Source: Bacillota bacterium
GTDB taxonomy: Bacteria > Bacillota > Clostridia > Christensenellales > Aristaeellaceae
NCBI GenBank assembly: GCA_023411175.1
Contig: JAEYPB010000038.1
Coordinates: forward strand, 1 to 32,800
Direction: 5' to 3'
Length of the DNA stretch: 32,800 nucleotides
Each line of letters starts with the position of its first letter. Position 1 is the first letter of the stretch. The notes beneath the pieces are model-generated. The model was not told the DNA's origin and ran no database searches. It saw only the letters and a program-made list of their open reading frames with translations. Positions 8,517-17,638 of the stretch are shown here, piece by piece. Position numbers and translations under genes: made by a program.

Positions 8517-10645
8517 GATTTCTCTCCCCTTTTGTCAAAGCGCAAGGCCAGCATTGTGATGTCGTCAAACTGTGGCGCACCGGCGGCAAAGGCGTCCACG
8601 TCCTCTTTCACCGAGTGCAGGATCGCCGCCAGATCCGGCGTGCGCTGCGCGTTCAGCACCCGCCGCAGCCGCTCGTCGCCGTAGAGCCGGTTCTCGGGAT
8701 CGGTGGCTTCGGTCACGCCGTCGGTGTAGATGTACAATAGGTCGCCCGGGGAGAAGCGTGCTTCCTCCTGGCGGTAGCGGATGCCCTCCATGCCCGCCAG
8801 CACGAAGGCTGCGCGGGACTTCAGGAATTGGAAGTCCTCGCCCGCCCTTCGGATCAGCGGCGGGTTGTGGCCGGCGTTGACGTAGGTGAAGCGGCCGGTG
8901 GAGATTTCGAGCACCCCCATCCATGCTGTGACGAACATGCCCGCGTCGTTGTTTTCGCTAAGCCGCGCGTTGGCCTCGGTGAACACCTGCGCGGGGTCGA
9001 GACCGGTCTGCGCCAGCGTCTTGACGAGGGTCTTTGCGGTCATCATGAACAGCGCCGCCGGGATGCCCTTGCCCGACACGTCCGCGATCACGACCGCCAG
9101 ATGGTCGCCGTCCACCATGAAGAAGTCGTAGAAGTCGCCGCCCACCTCCTTGGCCGGGGTCATGGTGGCGTAGACGTCGAATTCGGGCCGGTCCGGAAAG
9201 GGCGGGAAGATGCAGGGGAGCATGCTGGCCTGTATCCTGGTGGCAACGCCGAGCTCGGCGCCGATGCGCTCCTTTTCGGCGGTGACCCGGGTCAGGTTTT
9301 CGATGTATTCGCGGAGCGAGGCGGTCATGCGCTCAAAGCTCCGGCTTAATAGCTCGATCTCGTCACCGGTATGGATGTTCGGGCGGTAGTCCAGCTTGCC
9401 TTCGCCGATCCGGCGCACATCCTCCGACAGCTTCAGGATGGGCCGGGAGATGCGGGCGCAGGCGCCCCGCACGATTGCGATGAAGGCCGCGGCCAGCGCC
9501 GCGAAGGCCCCGATCATGATGAAGTTCAGGTTGCCGATGATGTCCCCCATGTCGGCGCGCGCCCCGCGGATGATTTCGTCGATGGCTGCGCTGGAGCGGG
9601 CCGCAGGCGCCAGAATTTCGCCCACCGGCATCACGACGGTCAGCTTCCAGCGGGTGGTCGCCACCGGCGCGAAGAGGATGTAGACCGGCTCGCCGCCGAT
9701 TTCGCTTCGAACCGCGCCGGTAGCGCTTGCGCGCATCGCCTCCAGCGCGGCGTCCGCCTGGGTGCCGAGGAGCGCATCCGGCGCGCTGTTCTCCTCGCTC
9801 AGGCCGCGGGCTGAAATGGCGCTGCCATCCTCCGAGAACAGCATCGCGTAGCCGCCCGCGCCGAACTGGGTATTCAGAATTTCCTCGTTGATGCTTTCGA
9901 TCAGGAGATCCGCGCCCAGGACGCCGACGAACGCACCGTTTACGGTGATCGGCCGCGCCATCGTAACCGTGAGCCCCCGTCCGAAGCTGTCCGGGTAGGT
10001 TTCGGAGACATAGAGCGAGCCCGTCCGCTTCGCCGTCACGTACCAGTCGAGGCCGCGGCAGTCGAAAGCGCCGATGCCAACCTTGTCGGCGGCATACTGA
10101 TCGTAACCGATGTTGGCGCCGGATTCGTGGGCGGTGTAGACGCTGGAGATCTCCGTGGTGTTGGCGAGCACCGCCGCGAATACCCCCTCCAGATTGCCCA
10201 GGAGCGCGTTTTCGCGCTCGGCCTCGGGCGTACCGGCGATGTCCTTTGTCGCGGGCAGGTAGTGGAGTGTCGGGCCCTGGGCGTGGCCCTCGGCCACCAG
10301 TTCGTCCGGCGTGGGCACGGGGCGGGCGATAAAGCGGTCCTGGTGCTCGTAGAGGTAGGCGGTGTACGCGGCCATTTCGTCGACGGCGCGCACGAAGGAC
10401 TTCAGCCGCTCGTCGATGGTCACCGCCTTTTCCTCGACAAAGCTGCGCGCCGCGTCCAGCGCCTGGTCGATCAGCATGCTTTCGCTGTTCTTCGCGGCCT
10501 CTTCGCCCAGCCGTTCGGCGCTCGTCTCGGCGGTGTCGCGCAGATAGCGCATGCCTGCCAGAGAGAACGCGAAGCTGAGCGCCAGCGCCGCGCAGAGCAG
10601 GATCAGAAAGGTTTTGAGCAATCGCGTTCTGATGGAGCGCCTCAT
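8513..10645 (-). CDS. Membrane sensor phosphatase: Cache-HAMP-PP2C (SpoIIE/RsbU-like)
   Basis: A 710-residue protein. The start at 10645 (MRRSIRTRLL) follows GGAGGAG and overlaps the stop of the preceding gene (ATGA); the longer open frame upstream is a shadow of that gene. Domains in order: membrane segment (about 12-32), large outside sensor domain of the double-Cache kind (about 33-365), second membrane segment (about 372-393), HAMP (about 393-446), short coiled linker, PP2C/SpoIIE phosphatase (about 485-705). Metal-binding motifs are present: GGDFYDFF, ADVSGKGIPAA, TDGVTEA and DDITMLAL. The expected job is to dephosphorylate the STAS protein in response to an extracellular signal. The ligand cannot be read from the sequence. 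Confidence 0.9.
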   Translation of the reverse strand: MRRSIRTRLLKTFLILLCAALALSFAFSLAGMRYLRDTAETSAERLGEEAAKNSESMLIDQALDAARSFVEEKAVTIDERLKSFVRAVDEMAAYTAYLYEHQDRFIARPVPTPDELVAEGHAQGPTLHYLPATKDIAGTPEAERENALLGNLEGVFAAVLANTTEISSVYTAHESGANIGYDQYAADKVGIGAFDCRGLDWYVTAKRTGSLYVSETYPDSFGRGLTVTMARPITVNGAFVGVLGADLLIESINEEILNTQFGAGGYAMLFSEDGSAISARGLSEENSAPDALLGTQADAALEAMRASATGAVRSEIGGEPVYILFAPVATTRWKLTVVMPVGEILAPAARSSAAIDEIIRGARADMGDIIGNLNFIMIGAFAALAAAFIAIVRGACARISRPILKLSEDVRRIGEGKLDYRPNIHTGDEIELLSRSFERMTASLREYIENLTRVTAEKERIGAELGVATRIQASMLPCIFPPFPDRPEFDVYATMTPAKEVGGDFYDFFMVDGDHLAVVIADVSGKGIPAALFMMTAKTLVKTLAQTGLDPAQVFTEANARLSENNDAGMFVTAWMGVLEISTGRFTYVNAGHNPPLIRRAGEDFQFLKSRAAFVLAGMEGIRYRQEEARFSPGDLLYIYTDGVTEATDPENRLYGDERLRRVLNAQRTPDLAAILHSVKEDVDAFAAGAPQFDDITMLALRFDKRGEKS

Positions 10646-11445
10646 GCCTGCTCCTCCCATGTTAAGACGCCTGCCGCCCGGAGCGCCTCGCGGGTCCTGT
10701 CGAGCGCGGACGCCAGTTTCCACGTCAGAATTTGCATCGATATGCTCGCGCCGAAGCCGTCGGCCTCGATATCGACGGGCGCGAACGCCCCCTCGTGCCG
10801 GGCTCCGGTGCGCAGGAGCATATCGAAGGATGCGCGGTTGAAAAGATTCATAGGCCGCGCGCCCCGCCCGTCCCGGACGGCGTCCACGCGGTAGACTTCG
10901 CCGCACGTTTCTTTATAGCCGAGGGCGGCGAAATGGCGCATTCCTGCGTAGAACAGCGCCTCCGCGACCCCGCGGCCCCGGCGGCCGGGCGCGACGAGAA
11001 TTTCTTTGCTGAAGTAGAGCGCCTGCTCCGCGCGCGCACGCGCAAGCCTTTCCCCGAGCGCCGGGGGATGGATGTTTCCGCCCGCCAGATATTTGGGGTC
11101 GTCAAGGCCGCACCAGAGGGCGCCCAGCGTTTCGCCGCCCTCGCCCTTCGCGACCCAGACGAACTCCGATTCGCCGCGGAGCAGACCCAAAAGGCCGCGC
11201 TCGTCCTGGATTTGGAACATGCCGCCCGCCAGCTCAAAGTTGCCCGGCGCGTGGGGATCAAGGCGCTCCGGGTAATTGCCGCGGTGGATCCAAACGGCGC
11301 GGTACAGCCCGGCTACGGAGCCCACGTCCGCGTCGGACATGGGCGAAATGGTCAGTCCGCGTCCGCTCTGCACGACCACGCGCACCTCGTTAAAGCGCCG
11401 CGCGACACCCTCCTCCGGCCGCGGCCCGGATTGGCGGGGCGTCAT
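10642..11445 (-). CDS. GNAT-like acetyltransferase
   Basis: A 267-residue protein with one recognisable GNAT core. The acetyl-CoA-binding motif A is at about 147-171 (SKEILVAPGRRGRGVAEALF), where RRGRGV matches the Q/R-x-x-G-x-G/A loop. About 100 N-terminal residues include a strand DADVGSVAGLYRAVW typical of a GNAT first helix. The C-terminal 70 residues are not recognised. Its start overlaps the STAS stop (ATGA) and its stop overlaps the phosphatase start, so it is tightly coupled inside the partner-switching block. It could acetylate the peptide (each core unit has one Lys) or one of the signalling proteins; neither is shown by the sequence. Confidence 0.72.
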   Translation of the reverse strand: MTPRQSGPRPEEGVARRFNEVRVVVQSGRGLTISPMSDADVGSVAGLYRAVWIHRGNYPERLDPHAPGNFELAGGMFQIQDERGLLGLLRGESEFVWVAKGEGGETLGALWCGLDDPKYLAGGNIHPPALGERLARARAEQALYFSKEILVAPGRRGRGVAEALFYAGMRHFAALGYKETCGEVYRVDAVRDGRGARPMNLFNRASFDMLLRTGARHEGAFAPVDIEADGFGASISMQILTWKLASALDRTREALRAAGVLTWEEQA

Positions 11446-11738
11446 TCGATCGTGAGGATGTCGGCAAAGCCGGTCACCTCAAAGACCTCCATCACGGCTT
11501 CGCCCACACCCGTCAGGCGCATCTGCCCCTGCCGGTTCATCCGCTTCTGCGCGGCCAGCAATACGCGCAGTCCTGCGGAGGATATGTACTGAAGCCCCGT
11601 CATATCCAGCGTCAACTCCCGGACGCCTTCAAGTTTTTCGCCCAACTCCGCCTCCAGCTCGGGCGCGGTCACGGTGTCCAGCCGGCCCGAGAGCTTCAGC
11701 GCCAGCGTGCCGGAGCCTTCGGTTTTTTCAATCGTCAT
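11442..11738 (-). CDS. STAS-domain anti-sigma factor antagonist
   Basis: A 98-residue single-domain SpoIIAA/RsbV-like protein. The start at 11738 is set by GGAGGAG eight bases upstream; an in-frame start further up has no such site. The conserved phosphorylation region reads LTLDMTGLQYISSAGLRVLL, with the paired Ser before AGLR as the usual target of RsbW-like kinases. In the family the unphosphorylated form captures the kinase and frees its partner. The gene starts 28 bases after the second export ABC gene, on the same strand, which ties this signalling module to the peptide cluster. Confidence 0.9.
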   Translation of the reverse strand: MTIEKTEGSGTLALKLSGRLDTVTAPELEAELGEKLEGVRELTLDMTGLQYISSAGLRVLLAAQKRMNRQGQMRLTGVGEAVMEVFEVTGFADILTIE

Positions 11739-11766
11739 GGAATTCTCCTCCTCGTGGAAATATTTA

Positions 11767-13947
11767 TCAGGCGGTTTCGGCGTCGATTTGCTGCCGCCTG
11801 ACCAGATCGGCAAAGAAGCCGTTTTGCGCGCACAGCTCCTCGTAGCTGCCGTCCTCGACGATCCTGCCGCCCTCCAGCACCAGAATCCTGTCGCACTGCT
11901 TGATCGTCGAGAGGCGGTGCGCGATGACGACGCGCGTACTCTTGATGGCGCCCAGCGCGTCCGACACCTGTTTTTGCGTCAGGTTGTCCAGCGCGCTGGT
12001 GGCCTCGTCCATCATCAGCACCCTGGGCTTTGGCGCGATGGCGCGGGCGATCATCAGCCGCTGCCGCTGACCGCCCGATATGCCGCCCGAGCCTTCGGAC
12101 AGCACGGTACGCATGCCCATGGGCATATTCCGGATGTCCTCCTCCATGCCGGCGAGGCGGGCGGCCTCCCACGCTTCATCCATCGTCAGCCAGGGCGCGG
12201 AGATGGTGATGTTGGAATAGATGTCTCCGGTGAAGAGCCGCCCGTTTTGCAGCACCACGCCAATGTTGCGGCGCAGCGACTTGAGGTCCACCGTCTGGAT
12301 GTCCGCGTTGTCGTAGTAGATCGCGCCAGTCTGGGGTTTTTCAAAGCCCAGCAGCAGGCGCAGAAGCGTCGATTTCCCGCAGCCTGTCCTGCCGACGATG
12401 GCGACGTACTGGCCCTTGCGGATCTTGAGGCTCACATCGTTTAGGATCAGCGGGCTGTTCTCGTCGTAGCGGAAGGATACGTTGTTCAGCTCGATGCCGC
12501 CGGATATGCTGTCCAGCGAGCGCTTGTTTTCGGTGGTCTCGGGCGCGGCTTCGAGGATTGGCTTCGAGGACTCGAGGATCGGCGCGATGAACGAGAGGAT
12601 GCCCGCGGCGCCCGTCAGGCGCAGCACTGCGCCGCTTAATAGGCCGTAAGCGGCGCTGAAGGCCATGTACTGGGCGGGCGAAACGCCCGATCGCGCGGCG
12701 GACAGGTAAAGGAGCGCCGTACCCGCCAGCGCGATTACCGTGGAGAGCGCGGCCTCCACCTTCAGAAACAGCGGCGGATTGTAGACGAAGTGCGCCTGTT
12801 CCCCGTACAGCGCCGCCCAGTTGGCGAACGCGCGCTTCTCGCTGCCGCAGAGCTTGATCTTCTGAATGCCCGAAAACAGCGAAAAAACGATGCCGCCCAC
12901 CTTGCGCTGGGCTTCCATCTGCCGATGGATCAGCCGCGTGCGAAGCGCCATCGCCGCCGCCGCTACACCCAGCTGGACGAGGAGGACCAGCGCGGCGGGC
13001 AAGACCAGCGCGGGGGAGAGCCCGGCGATCTGCCCGAGGTAGACGAGGGAGAACAGCGCCGGAAGCGCGATGCCCAGCCCTGCCTCGCAGACCAGCTCGC
13101 AGAGCTTGCTCAGGTGGTAGATGCGCTCGGAGAGCTCGCCTGCGCTGTGGGCCTTGAAAAACCCGGCCGGCAGGTTGATGACCCGGCCGATCACCGCACT
13201 TTCGAGTGCCACATCCAGCTTGGTCTGGAACCGGGACTTGATCAGCGACCGGGTGATGTCCATCAGGAAGATCGACACCGCCGCGCCCAGCAGCAGAAGC
13301 GCCACCGACATGACCAGCGCGCCGTCCCCGGCCGGCAGGATGTGGGCGAACAGGATCTGGTTTACCAGCGGGGTCAGCATGCCGAGGAGCGCCGCGATGA
13401 GCGATGCGCCCGCAATGCCCAGCCAATCAAACGGGCTGAGCGCACGGGTCAGGTGCAGCACCAGGTCCCTTGGGGTCAGCGGCCGCTGGGGCAGCGGCCG
13501 GTAAAAGCAGACGGCCTCCTCCTTGAAATCGCGCTGACTTTCCCGGGTTACCTTCTCGTACCGGCCCGTTTGCCGGTTCATGAAGCGGTAGCCGCCCGCG
13601 GAGCGCGGGATCAGCGCGGCGACCTCCCCATCCTGCGTCTCACACAGGAGCGGGCCGACGCCGTCCTTCCACCAGGTTCCCTCCAGCCGAACGCGCCTTC
13701 TGAGTACGCCTTCGGGCCTGAGCGCGAATTCGATCCGCTCGTTGAGGTCCTGAATCGATTCCGGGATATCCGACGGCTTTATGCGATAGAACGAGCAAAT
13801 CTCCTCCAGCGCGTCCTCGGCCTTCGCGCGCGCATTGTAGCGCCGCTTCCGGCCCGTCAGCGCCGACGCGAGGCCCGCGTAGGAATCCTGAAGCGCCTCC
13901 CGGTCGTTTTCCAGGCGCATCCGCACCTGCTCGTCAAACCAGCCCAT
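11767..13947 (-). CDS. NHLP-type peptide export ABC transporter, permease/ATPase without peptidase
   Basis: A 726-residue half-transporter. The N-terminal ~150 residues have no C39 domain but hold a family-typical cytosolic region ending with RYEKVTRESQRDF. A six-segment exporter membrane domain spans about 165-440. The ATPase part has Walker A GRTGCGKSTLL, signature SGGQRQR, Walker B VLMMDEATSALD and an IAHRLST switch. It starts ten bases after the stop of the C39-containing transporter, with TAGGAGGG overlapping that stop. This architecture matches the second ABC subunit of NHLM/NHLP microcin-type clusters, which likely pairs with the peptidase-bearing partner. Confidence 0.92.
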   Translation of the reverse strand: MGWFDEQVRMRLENDREALQDSYAGLASALTGRKRRYNARAKAEDALEEICSFYRIKPSDIPESIQDLNERIEFALRPEGVLRRRVRLEGTWWKDGVGPLLCETQDGEVAALIPRSAGGYRFMNRQTGRYEKVTRESQRDFKEEAVCFYRPLPQRPLTPRDLVLHLTRALSPFDWLGIAGASLIAALLGMLTPLVNQILFAHILPAGDGALVMSVALLLLGAAVSIFLMDITRSLIKSRFQTKLDVALESAVIGRVINLPAGFFKAHSAGELSERIYHLSKLCELVCEAGLGIALPALFSLVYLGQIAGLSPALVLPAALVLLVQLGVAAAAMALRTRLIHRQMEAQRKVGGIVFSLFSGIQKIKLCGSEKRAFANWAALYGEQAHFVYNPPLFLKVEAALSTVIALAGTALLYLSAARSGVSPAQYMAFSAAYGLLSGAVLRLTGAAGILSFIAPILESSKPILEAAPETTENKRSLDSISGGIELNNVSFRYDENSPLILNDVSLKIRKGQYVAIVGRTGCGKSTLLRLLLGFEKPQTGAIYYDNADIQTVDLKSLRRNIGVVLQNGRLFTGDIYSNITISAPWLTMDEAWEAARLAGMEEDIRNMPMGMRTVLSEGSGGISGGQRQRLMIARAIAPKPRVLMMDEATSALDNLTQKQVSDALGAIKSTRVVIAHRLSTIKQCDRILVLEGGRIVEDGSYEELCAQNGFFADLVRRQQIDAETA

Positions 13948-13957
13948 GCACGCCCTC

Positions 13958-16132
13958 CTAATCGGCGGTAATCAGCCTCGCGTACAGGCCTTTTTTCTCC
14001 ATCAGTTCCTTGTGGGTGCCTCGCTCGGCCACCCTGCCCCGATCCATGACGACGATCTCGTCGCAGTCCCGGATGGTGGACAGCCTGTGGGCGACGACGA
14101 CGCAGGTGACGCCCCGGTCCACGATGGACTGAACCACGTTATACTCGGTGCGGGCGTCTAGCGCGCTGGTGGCTTCGTCCATGAGCACGATCGTGGGGTC
14201 CTGGGCCAGCACGCGGGTGATCTCCATGCGCTGGCGCTGGCCGCCGGAAAAATTTTTGCCGCCTTCCAGCAGCATGCAGTCGTAGCCGCCCTCCCGCTGA
14301 ACGATGTCGGCGTGAATCTGCGCATCGCGCGCGGCCAGGATGATCTCGTAATTCTCGATGGACGAATCCCACATCTTGAGGTTGTTCGCGATGGTGTCCT
14401 CAAAGAGGATGACGTCCTGATCCACCACCGCCACCGAACCGGTGAAGACTTCGCGCGGGATTTCGGAAATGGGCTTCCCGTCAAACAGGATTTCGCCGGA
14501 CCAGGGCTTGTAAAGGCCCGACAGCAACTTGACCAGCGTGGATTTCCCGCAGCCCGACGCGCCCACGAACGCCACGCGCTGGCCGGGCGAGAGCGTCAGG
14601 CTGAAGTCCTCGATCAGCGGCGGGCTCAATTTTGAGTAGCCGAACGTGACGCCGCGCATCTCAATCCGGCCGGACAGCTTGCGATAACCGGTCTCGCCCA
14701 GGTCCAAATCCTCCTCCGGCACGTCGGCGGGGTAGCGCATTACGTCGTCGATGCGCTCCATCGAGGTGCGCATCTCCTGCATGCTCTGGCCGGCCGTGAT
14801 CAGATCTCCGGCCGGCTGAAGGAACAGCGTCATGAAGCTTTGAAAGGCCAGCAGCATGCCGATGGTGAAGCGGCCGCCCATAATCAGCCACGCGGCCAGC
14901 GCCAGAATCACGATGCCGCTGATCTCCTTGAGAAGGTTCGGCACCGCGCCCAGGAAGCTTTCGGCGCGGGCGGAGGCCACCCTGGACTTGTTTACGGACG
15001 CGTGGAAGCCTGCCCAGCGCTCGAAAAAGCCGTTCTCCGCACCGGAGGCCTTGATCGTCTCGATCATCTCGATGCCGGAGACCAGCGCCGCCTGCAGCTT
15101 GCCCAGATCGCGCATCTCGGCCCGGGTAATGTTGACCCGCTTTGCGGTCAGTCTCCGGGCGACCAAGAGGTTGAGTGCGATGGTCGTGACGCCTACCAGC
15201 GCCAGCACGACGCTGTAGCGGAGCATGACGATCAGGTAGAAAATGAGCAGCATCAGGTTCAAAAGCACCGGCGCCAGCTTGGAAACCAGCGTCTCCGCCA
15301 CCTCGTCGTTGGATGCCTGCCGCTGGGCCAGATCCCCGGCCATGCGCTGGGAGAAGAACTCCATCGGCAGGTGCAGCACGTGCCACATGAACGACGCGCC
15401 CGATACGATGGCAAGTTTGCCCTTGATCTTGACCAGGTAGACCGCCTTGACGCCCTCGGTCACGAGTGCGAAACCGACCAGCGCCAGCATCGCAAATGCG
15501 AACGGCGTCAGCCATTCCGGGTTGTTGCCGGAGAGGATGTCGTCGGTGAACATCCGCGCGAAGGCGGGCTGCAAAATGCCGGTGACCGCCGTCAAAAGGC
15601 AGGTGACCATTACGAAGAGCACCGGAACCAGCGTGCCCTTCAGCCGGGATTTCGCGAAGTCCATCACGCTGCGCGGCCTGCCGCCCCGGGAGAATTCCGG
15701 GCCGGGCGCGAACTCCAGGCAGACGCCGGTGTAGGCCTCGTCGAACTCGGGCAGCGGGATGGATACCGCGCCCTGGGCAGGGTCGTTGATTTCGGCGCGG
15801 TCGCCCCGGAAGCCCCGGAGCACGACGAAGTGGTTGAAGTTCCAGTGGAGGATCGCGGGGAAAGCGCACTTTTCGCGCAATTGCCCGACGCTGTAGCGGT
15901 TGGCGCGGACGGTCAGCCCGTAACTCTGGGCCGAGCGGTAGATCTGGGCGGCGGTGGTGCCGTCCCGGGACACGCCGCAGTCCGACCGCACCTTTTCGAT
16001 GGGCACCCATTTGCCGAAATGGGCAAGCACCATCGCCAGACTGGCCGCGCCGCATTCCAGCGCTTCCATCTGCATGATGACCGGGACCTTTGCCGGTTTT
16101 GCCGACCGGGCTTTGCGCGGCGGCATGCGCAT
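13958..16132 (-). CDS. NHLP-type peptidase/permease/ATPase exporter (C39 PCAT)
   Basis: A 724-residue exporter counted from the ATG at 16132; a GTG three bases earlier and an ATG at 16126 are alternatives, and AAGGGG is the likely ribosome site. The N-terminal C39 Cys peptidase is complete: Cys27 in LECGAASLAMVLAHFG, His101 in NHFVVLRGF and Asp117 in INDPAQG. It should cut the precursor after Gly-Gly. Membrane segments cover about 160-440. The ATPase has Walker A GASGCGKSTL, signature FSGGQRQR and Walker B TIVLMDEATSALD. It sits 21 bases after the secretion protein gene and is the main argument that the peptide is exported and leader-cleaved in one step. Confidence 0.95.
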   Translation of the reverse strand: MRMPPRKARSAKPAKVPVIMQMEALECGAASLAMVLAHFGKWVPIEKVRSDCGVSRDGTTAAQIYRSAQSYGLTVRANRYSVGQLREKCAFPAILHWNFNHFVVLRGFRGDRAEINDPAQGAVSIPLPEFDEAYTGVCLEFAPGPEFSRGGRPRSVMDFAKSRLKGTLVPVLFVMVTCLLTAVTGILQPAFARMFTDDILSGNNPEWLTPFAFAMLALVGFALVTEGVKAVYLVKIKGKLAIVSGASFMWHVLHLPMEFFSQRMAGDLAQRQASNDEVAETLVSKLAPVLLNLMLLIFYLIVMLRYSVVLALVGVTTIALNLLVARRLTAKRVNITRAEMRDLGKLQAALVSGIEMIETIKASGAENGFFERWAGFHASVNKSRVASARAESFLGAVPNLLKEISGIVILALAAWLIMGGRFTIGMLLAFQSFMTLFLQPAGDLITAGQSMQEMRTSMERIDDVMRYPADVPEEDLDLGETGYRKLSGRIEMRGVTFGYSKLSPPLIEDFSLTLSPGQRVAFVGASGCGKSTLVKLLSGLYKPWSGEILFDGKPISEIPREVFTGSVAVVDQDVILFEDTIANNLKMWDSSIENYEIILAARDAQIHADIVQREGGYDCMLLEGGKNFSGGQRQRMEITRVLAQDPTIVLMDEATSALDARTEYNVVQSIVDRGVTCVVVAHRLSTIRDCDEIVVMDRGRVAERGTHKELMEKKGLYARLITAD

Positions 16133-16156
16133 CACACCCCTTAAATCGAATGGATG

Positions 16157-16663
16157 CTACGAAAGGATGTAGCGGATGGGCTTGACCTCGGCGGTGACGA
16201 GGGTCACCCGGACCAGCTCGCCCGGGGACAGCGGAGACGCCACGCCGATGGTCACCCGGTAGGAGTAGTCGCCGGCGACGAGGCGCGAGATCAGCCAGTC
16301 CTTTTCGAGCGCGGCGGACAGCTCCTCCGCCGACGCGGGCAGGGCGGCCACCGCCGTTACTTCGCCGCCCGCGGTTGTTCCATCGGGAAGCGTGATCTGG
16401 GCTCTCGCGCCCAGGATGTCGTTTTTGAGGTCTTCCACCGGCACGAAGCAGGCGACCGCGCCGTCCTCGGTCACGCCGTTCAGCGTGAGCGTGACGGGCA
16501 GCGTGCCGGTGAATCCCCAGACGGCAACGCACACGACGATGACGATCAGCGCCGCCAGCATCAGCCATACGCCGGGGCTGGACACGCGGATGTAGTCGTT
16601 CAGCTTTTCCGGGGACGCGACCCGGTCCAGGCTTTCACGCCTGAAAATGCTCCCTGTCTGCAT
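16157..16663 (-). CDS. NHLM-type secretion (membrane-fusion, HlyD-like) protein
   Basis: A 168-residue protein with a cytosolic N terminus FRRESLDRVASPEKLNDYI, one membrane segment (about 31-53) and a small beta-rich outside part. The SLDRVASPEKL opening resembles NHLM bacteriocin system secretion proteins, which are shortened relatives of HlyD/MFP adaptors. GGAGGTG precedes the ATG by four bases, and the gene starts 15 bases after the second radical SAM gene. It probably links the ABC exporters to the outside of the cell envelope. It lacks the long coiled coil of classical HlyD, which fits a Gram-positive envelope. Confidence 0.8.
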   Translation of the reverse strand: MQTGSIFRRESLDRVASPEKLNDYIRVSSPGVWLMLAALIVIVVCVAVWGFTGTLPVTLTLNGVTEDGAVACFVPVEDLKNDILGARAQITLPDGTTAGGEVTAVAALPASAEELSAALEKDWLISRLVAGDYSYRVTIGVASPLSPGELVRVTLVTAEVKPIRYILS

Positions 16664-16678
16664 GCCGCACCTCCGATA

Positions 16679-17638
16679 TCATCTGCTCAGCAGCTTCATT
16701 AAGCGCAGGCGGTCTGTCTCCGCCAGGACGGCCGGGCGGGCGGCTTCGAGGAAGGCCGGATTGCCCAGCAAATGGTGGCAGAGGTGGCAGGATACGCTGT
16801 ACCGGTCCTCCACCGGAAAGCCCAGCCGCCTGGCCAGGTCGACGTAGAAGCCGAACCCTTCTGACAGCAGCACGTAGATGAAGGGGTTGTCGTTGAAGTT
16901 CGCGATGGCCTCCTCGAGGGACGTTTCCCCGAACCGCCCCAGCCGCGCAGGCGGAATCTCCCGGCTGAACTGCGAGCAGCACATCATGATCGAGCCGTCA
17001 AACAGCACCGTGAAGCAGTGGTCAAACGGGCAGCGCGCCGTTTCCGGGGCGCAGACTTTGATGAACTGATCCTCGGGGATGTTTTTGACCGCCGCACCCG
17101 CCGGAAAAGCCGGGTAGACGATCAGGTTCTTGCCGTAGACGAGCGGCCTGAGCGCCTCCATCGAGCGGGCGGCGCTCAGGCCGTCCTTGAGGTCCATCAG
17201 CGTGATCGCGGACAGCACGTGGAATTCCTCGGCCAGCGCCATCGCGTTCATCACCGCTTCGATGGGCACGAATTCCTGGTGAAACTGATCCACGCTCAGC
17301 GACAGGTCGGTCAGTCCGTCCTCAACCAGCCCGCCGAGCATCGCCCGCCCCTTTTCCATGTCCGCGCCCCAGAAGCCGTTCGAGACCAATGTGCTCTTGA
17401 GGCCGTAGGACTTTGCGAAGGCGACGCACTCCCGGAGCTGATCGTAATAGAGAATGGCCTCGCCGCCCGAAAAGCTGACGCTCTTCACGGTGCCCATCTC
17501 CGCCGCTTGCCAGATGTAGTCCTTGACCATGGAAACGTCGAGCAGCGCCCGGTTTTTGGGCGAGCAGGAGAAGCAGCACATGCCGCAGGAGGCGTTGCAG
17601 CGGTCGGTCAGAAGGAACGCCAGCGCCTTGAGCTCCAT
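16679..17638 (-). CDS. Radical SAM/SPASM peptide-modifying enzyme 2
   Basis: A 319-residue enzyme from the ATG at 17638, which overlaps the stop of the first radical SAM gene by one base (TGATG) and has GGGGAGG eight bases upstream; a GTG at 17647 is less likely. The [4Fe-4S] motif is Cys14, Cys18, Cys21, followed at once by two more Cys (22 and 25) in CCFSCSP. SAM-binding SFSGGEAILYYD and the SNGFWG element follow. The C-terminal half has a SPASM-like set (CAPETARC, DHC, DGSIMMCCSQ, CHLC) for auxiliary clusters. It is a clear paralog of the upstream enzyme. Its chemistry on the precursor is unknown. Confidence 0.85.
   Translation of the reverse strand: MELKALAFLLTDRCNASCGMCCFSCSPKNRALLDVSMVKDYIWQAAEMGTVKSVSFSGGEAILYYDQLRECVAFAKSYGLKSTLVSNGFWGADMEKGRAMLGGLVEDGLTDLSLSVDQFHQEFVPIEAVMNAMALAEEFHVLSAITLMDLKDGLSAARSMEALRPLVYGKNLIVYPAFPAGAAVKNIPEDQFIKVCAPETARCPFDHCFTVLFDGSIMMCCSQFSREIPPARLGRFGETSLEEAIANFNDNPFIYVLLSEGFGFYVDLARRLGFPVEDRYSVSCHLCHHLLGNPAFLEAARPAVLAETDRLRLMKLLSR

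Noticed and set aside
10646..10906. Extra 87-residue N terminus for the sensor phosphatase
   Set aside because: It lies wholly within the GNAT-like gene in another frame, is Arg-rich, and the ATG at 10645 has a strong GGAGGAG site.
12790..13971. Plus-strand open frame opposite the second export ABC gene (similar ones at 14840-16144 and 6548-8008)
   Set aside because: Antisense shadows of motif-complete minus-strand genes, without ribosome sites or recognisable domains.
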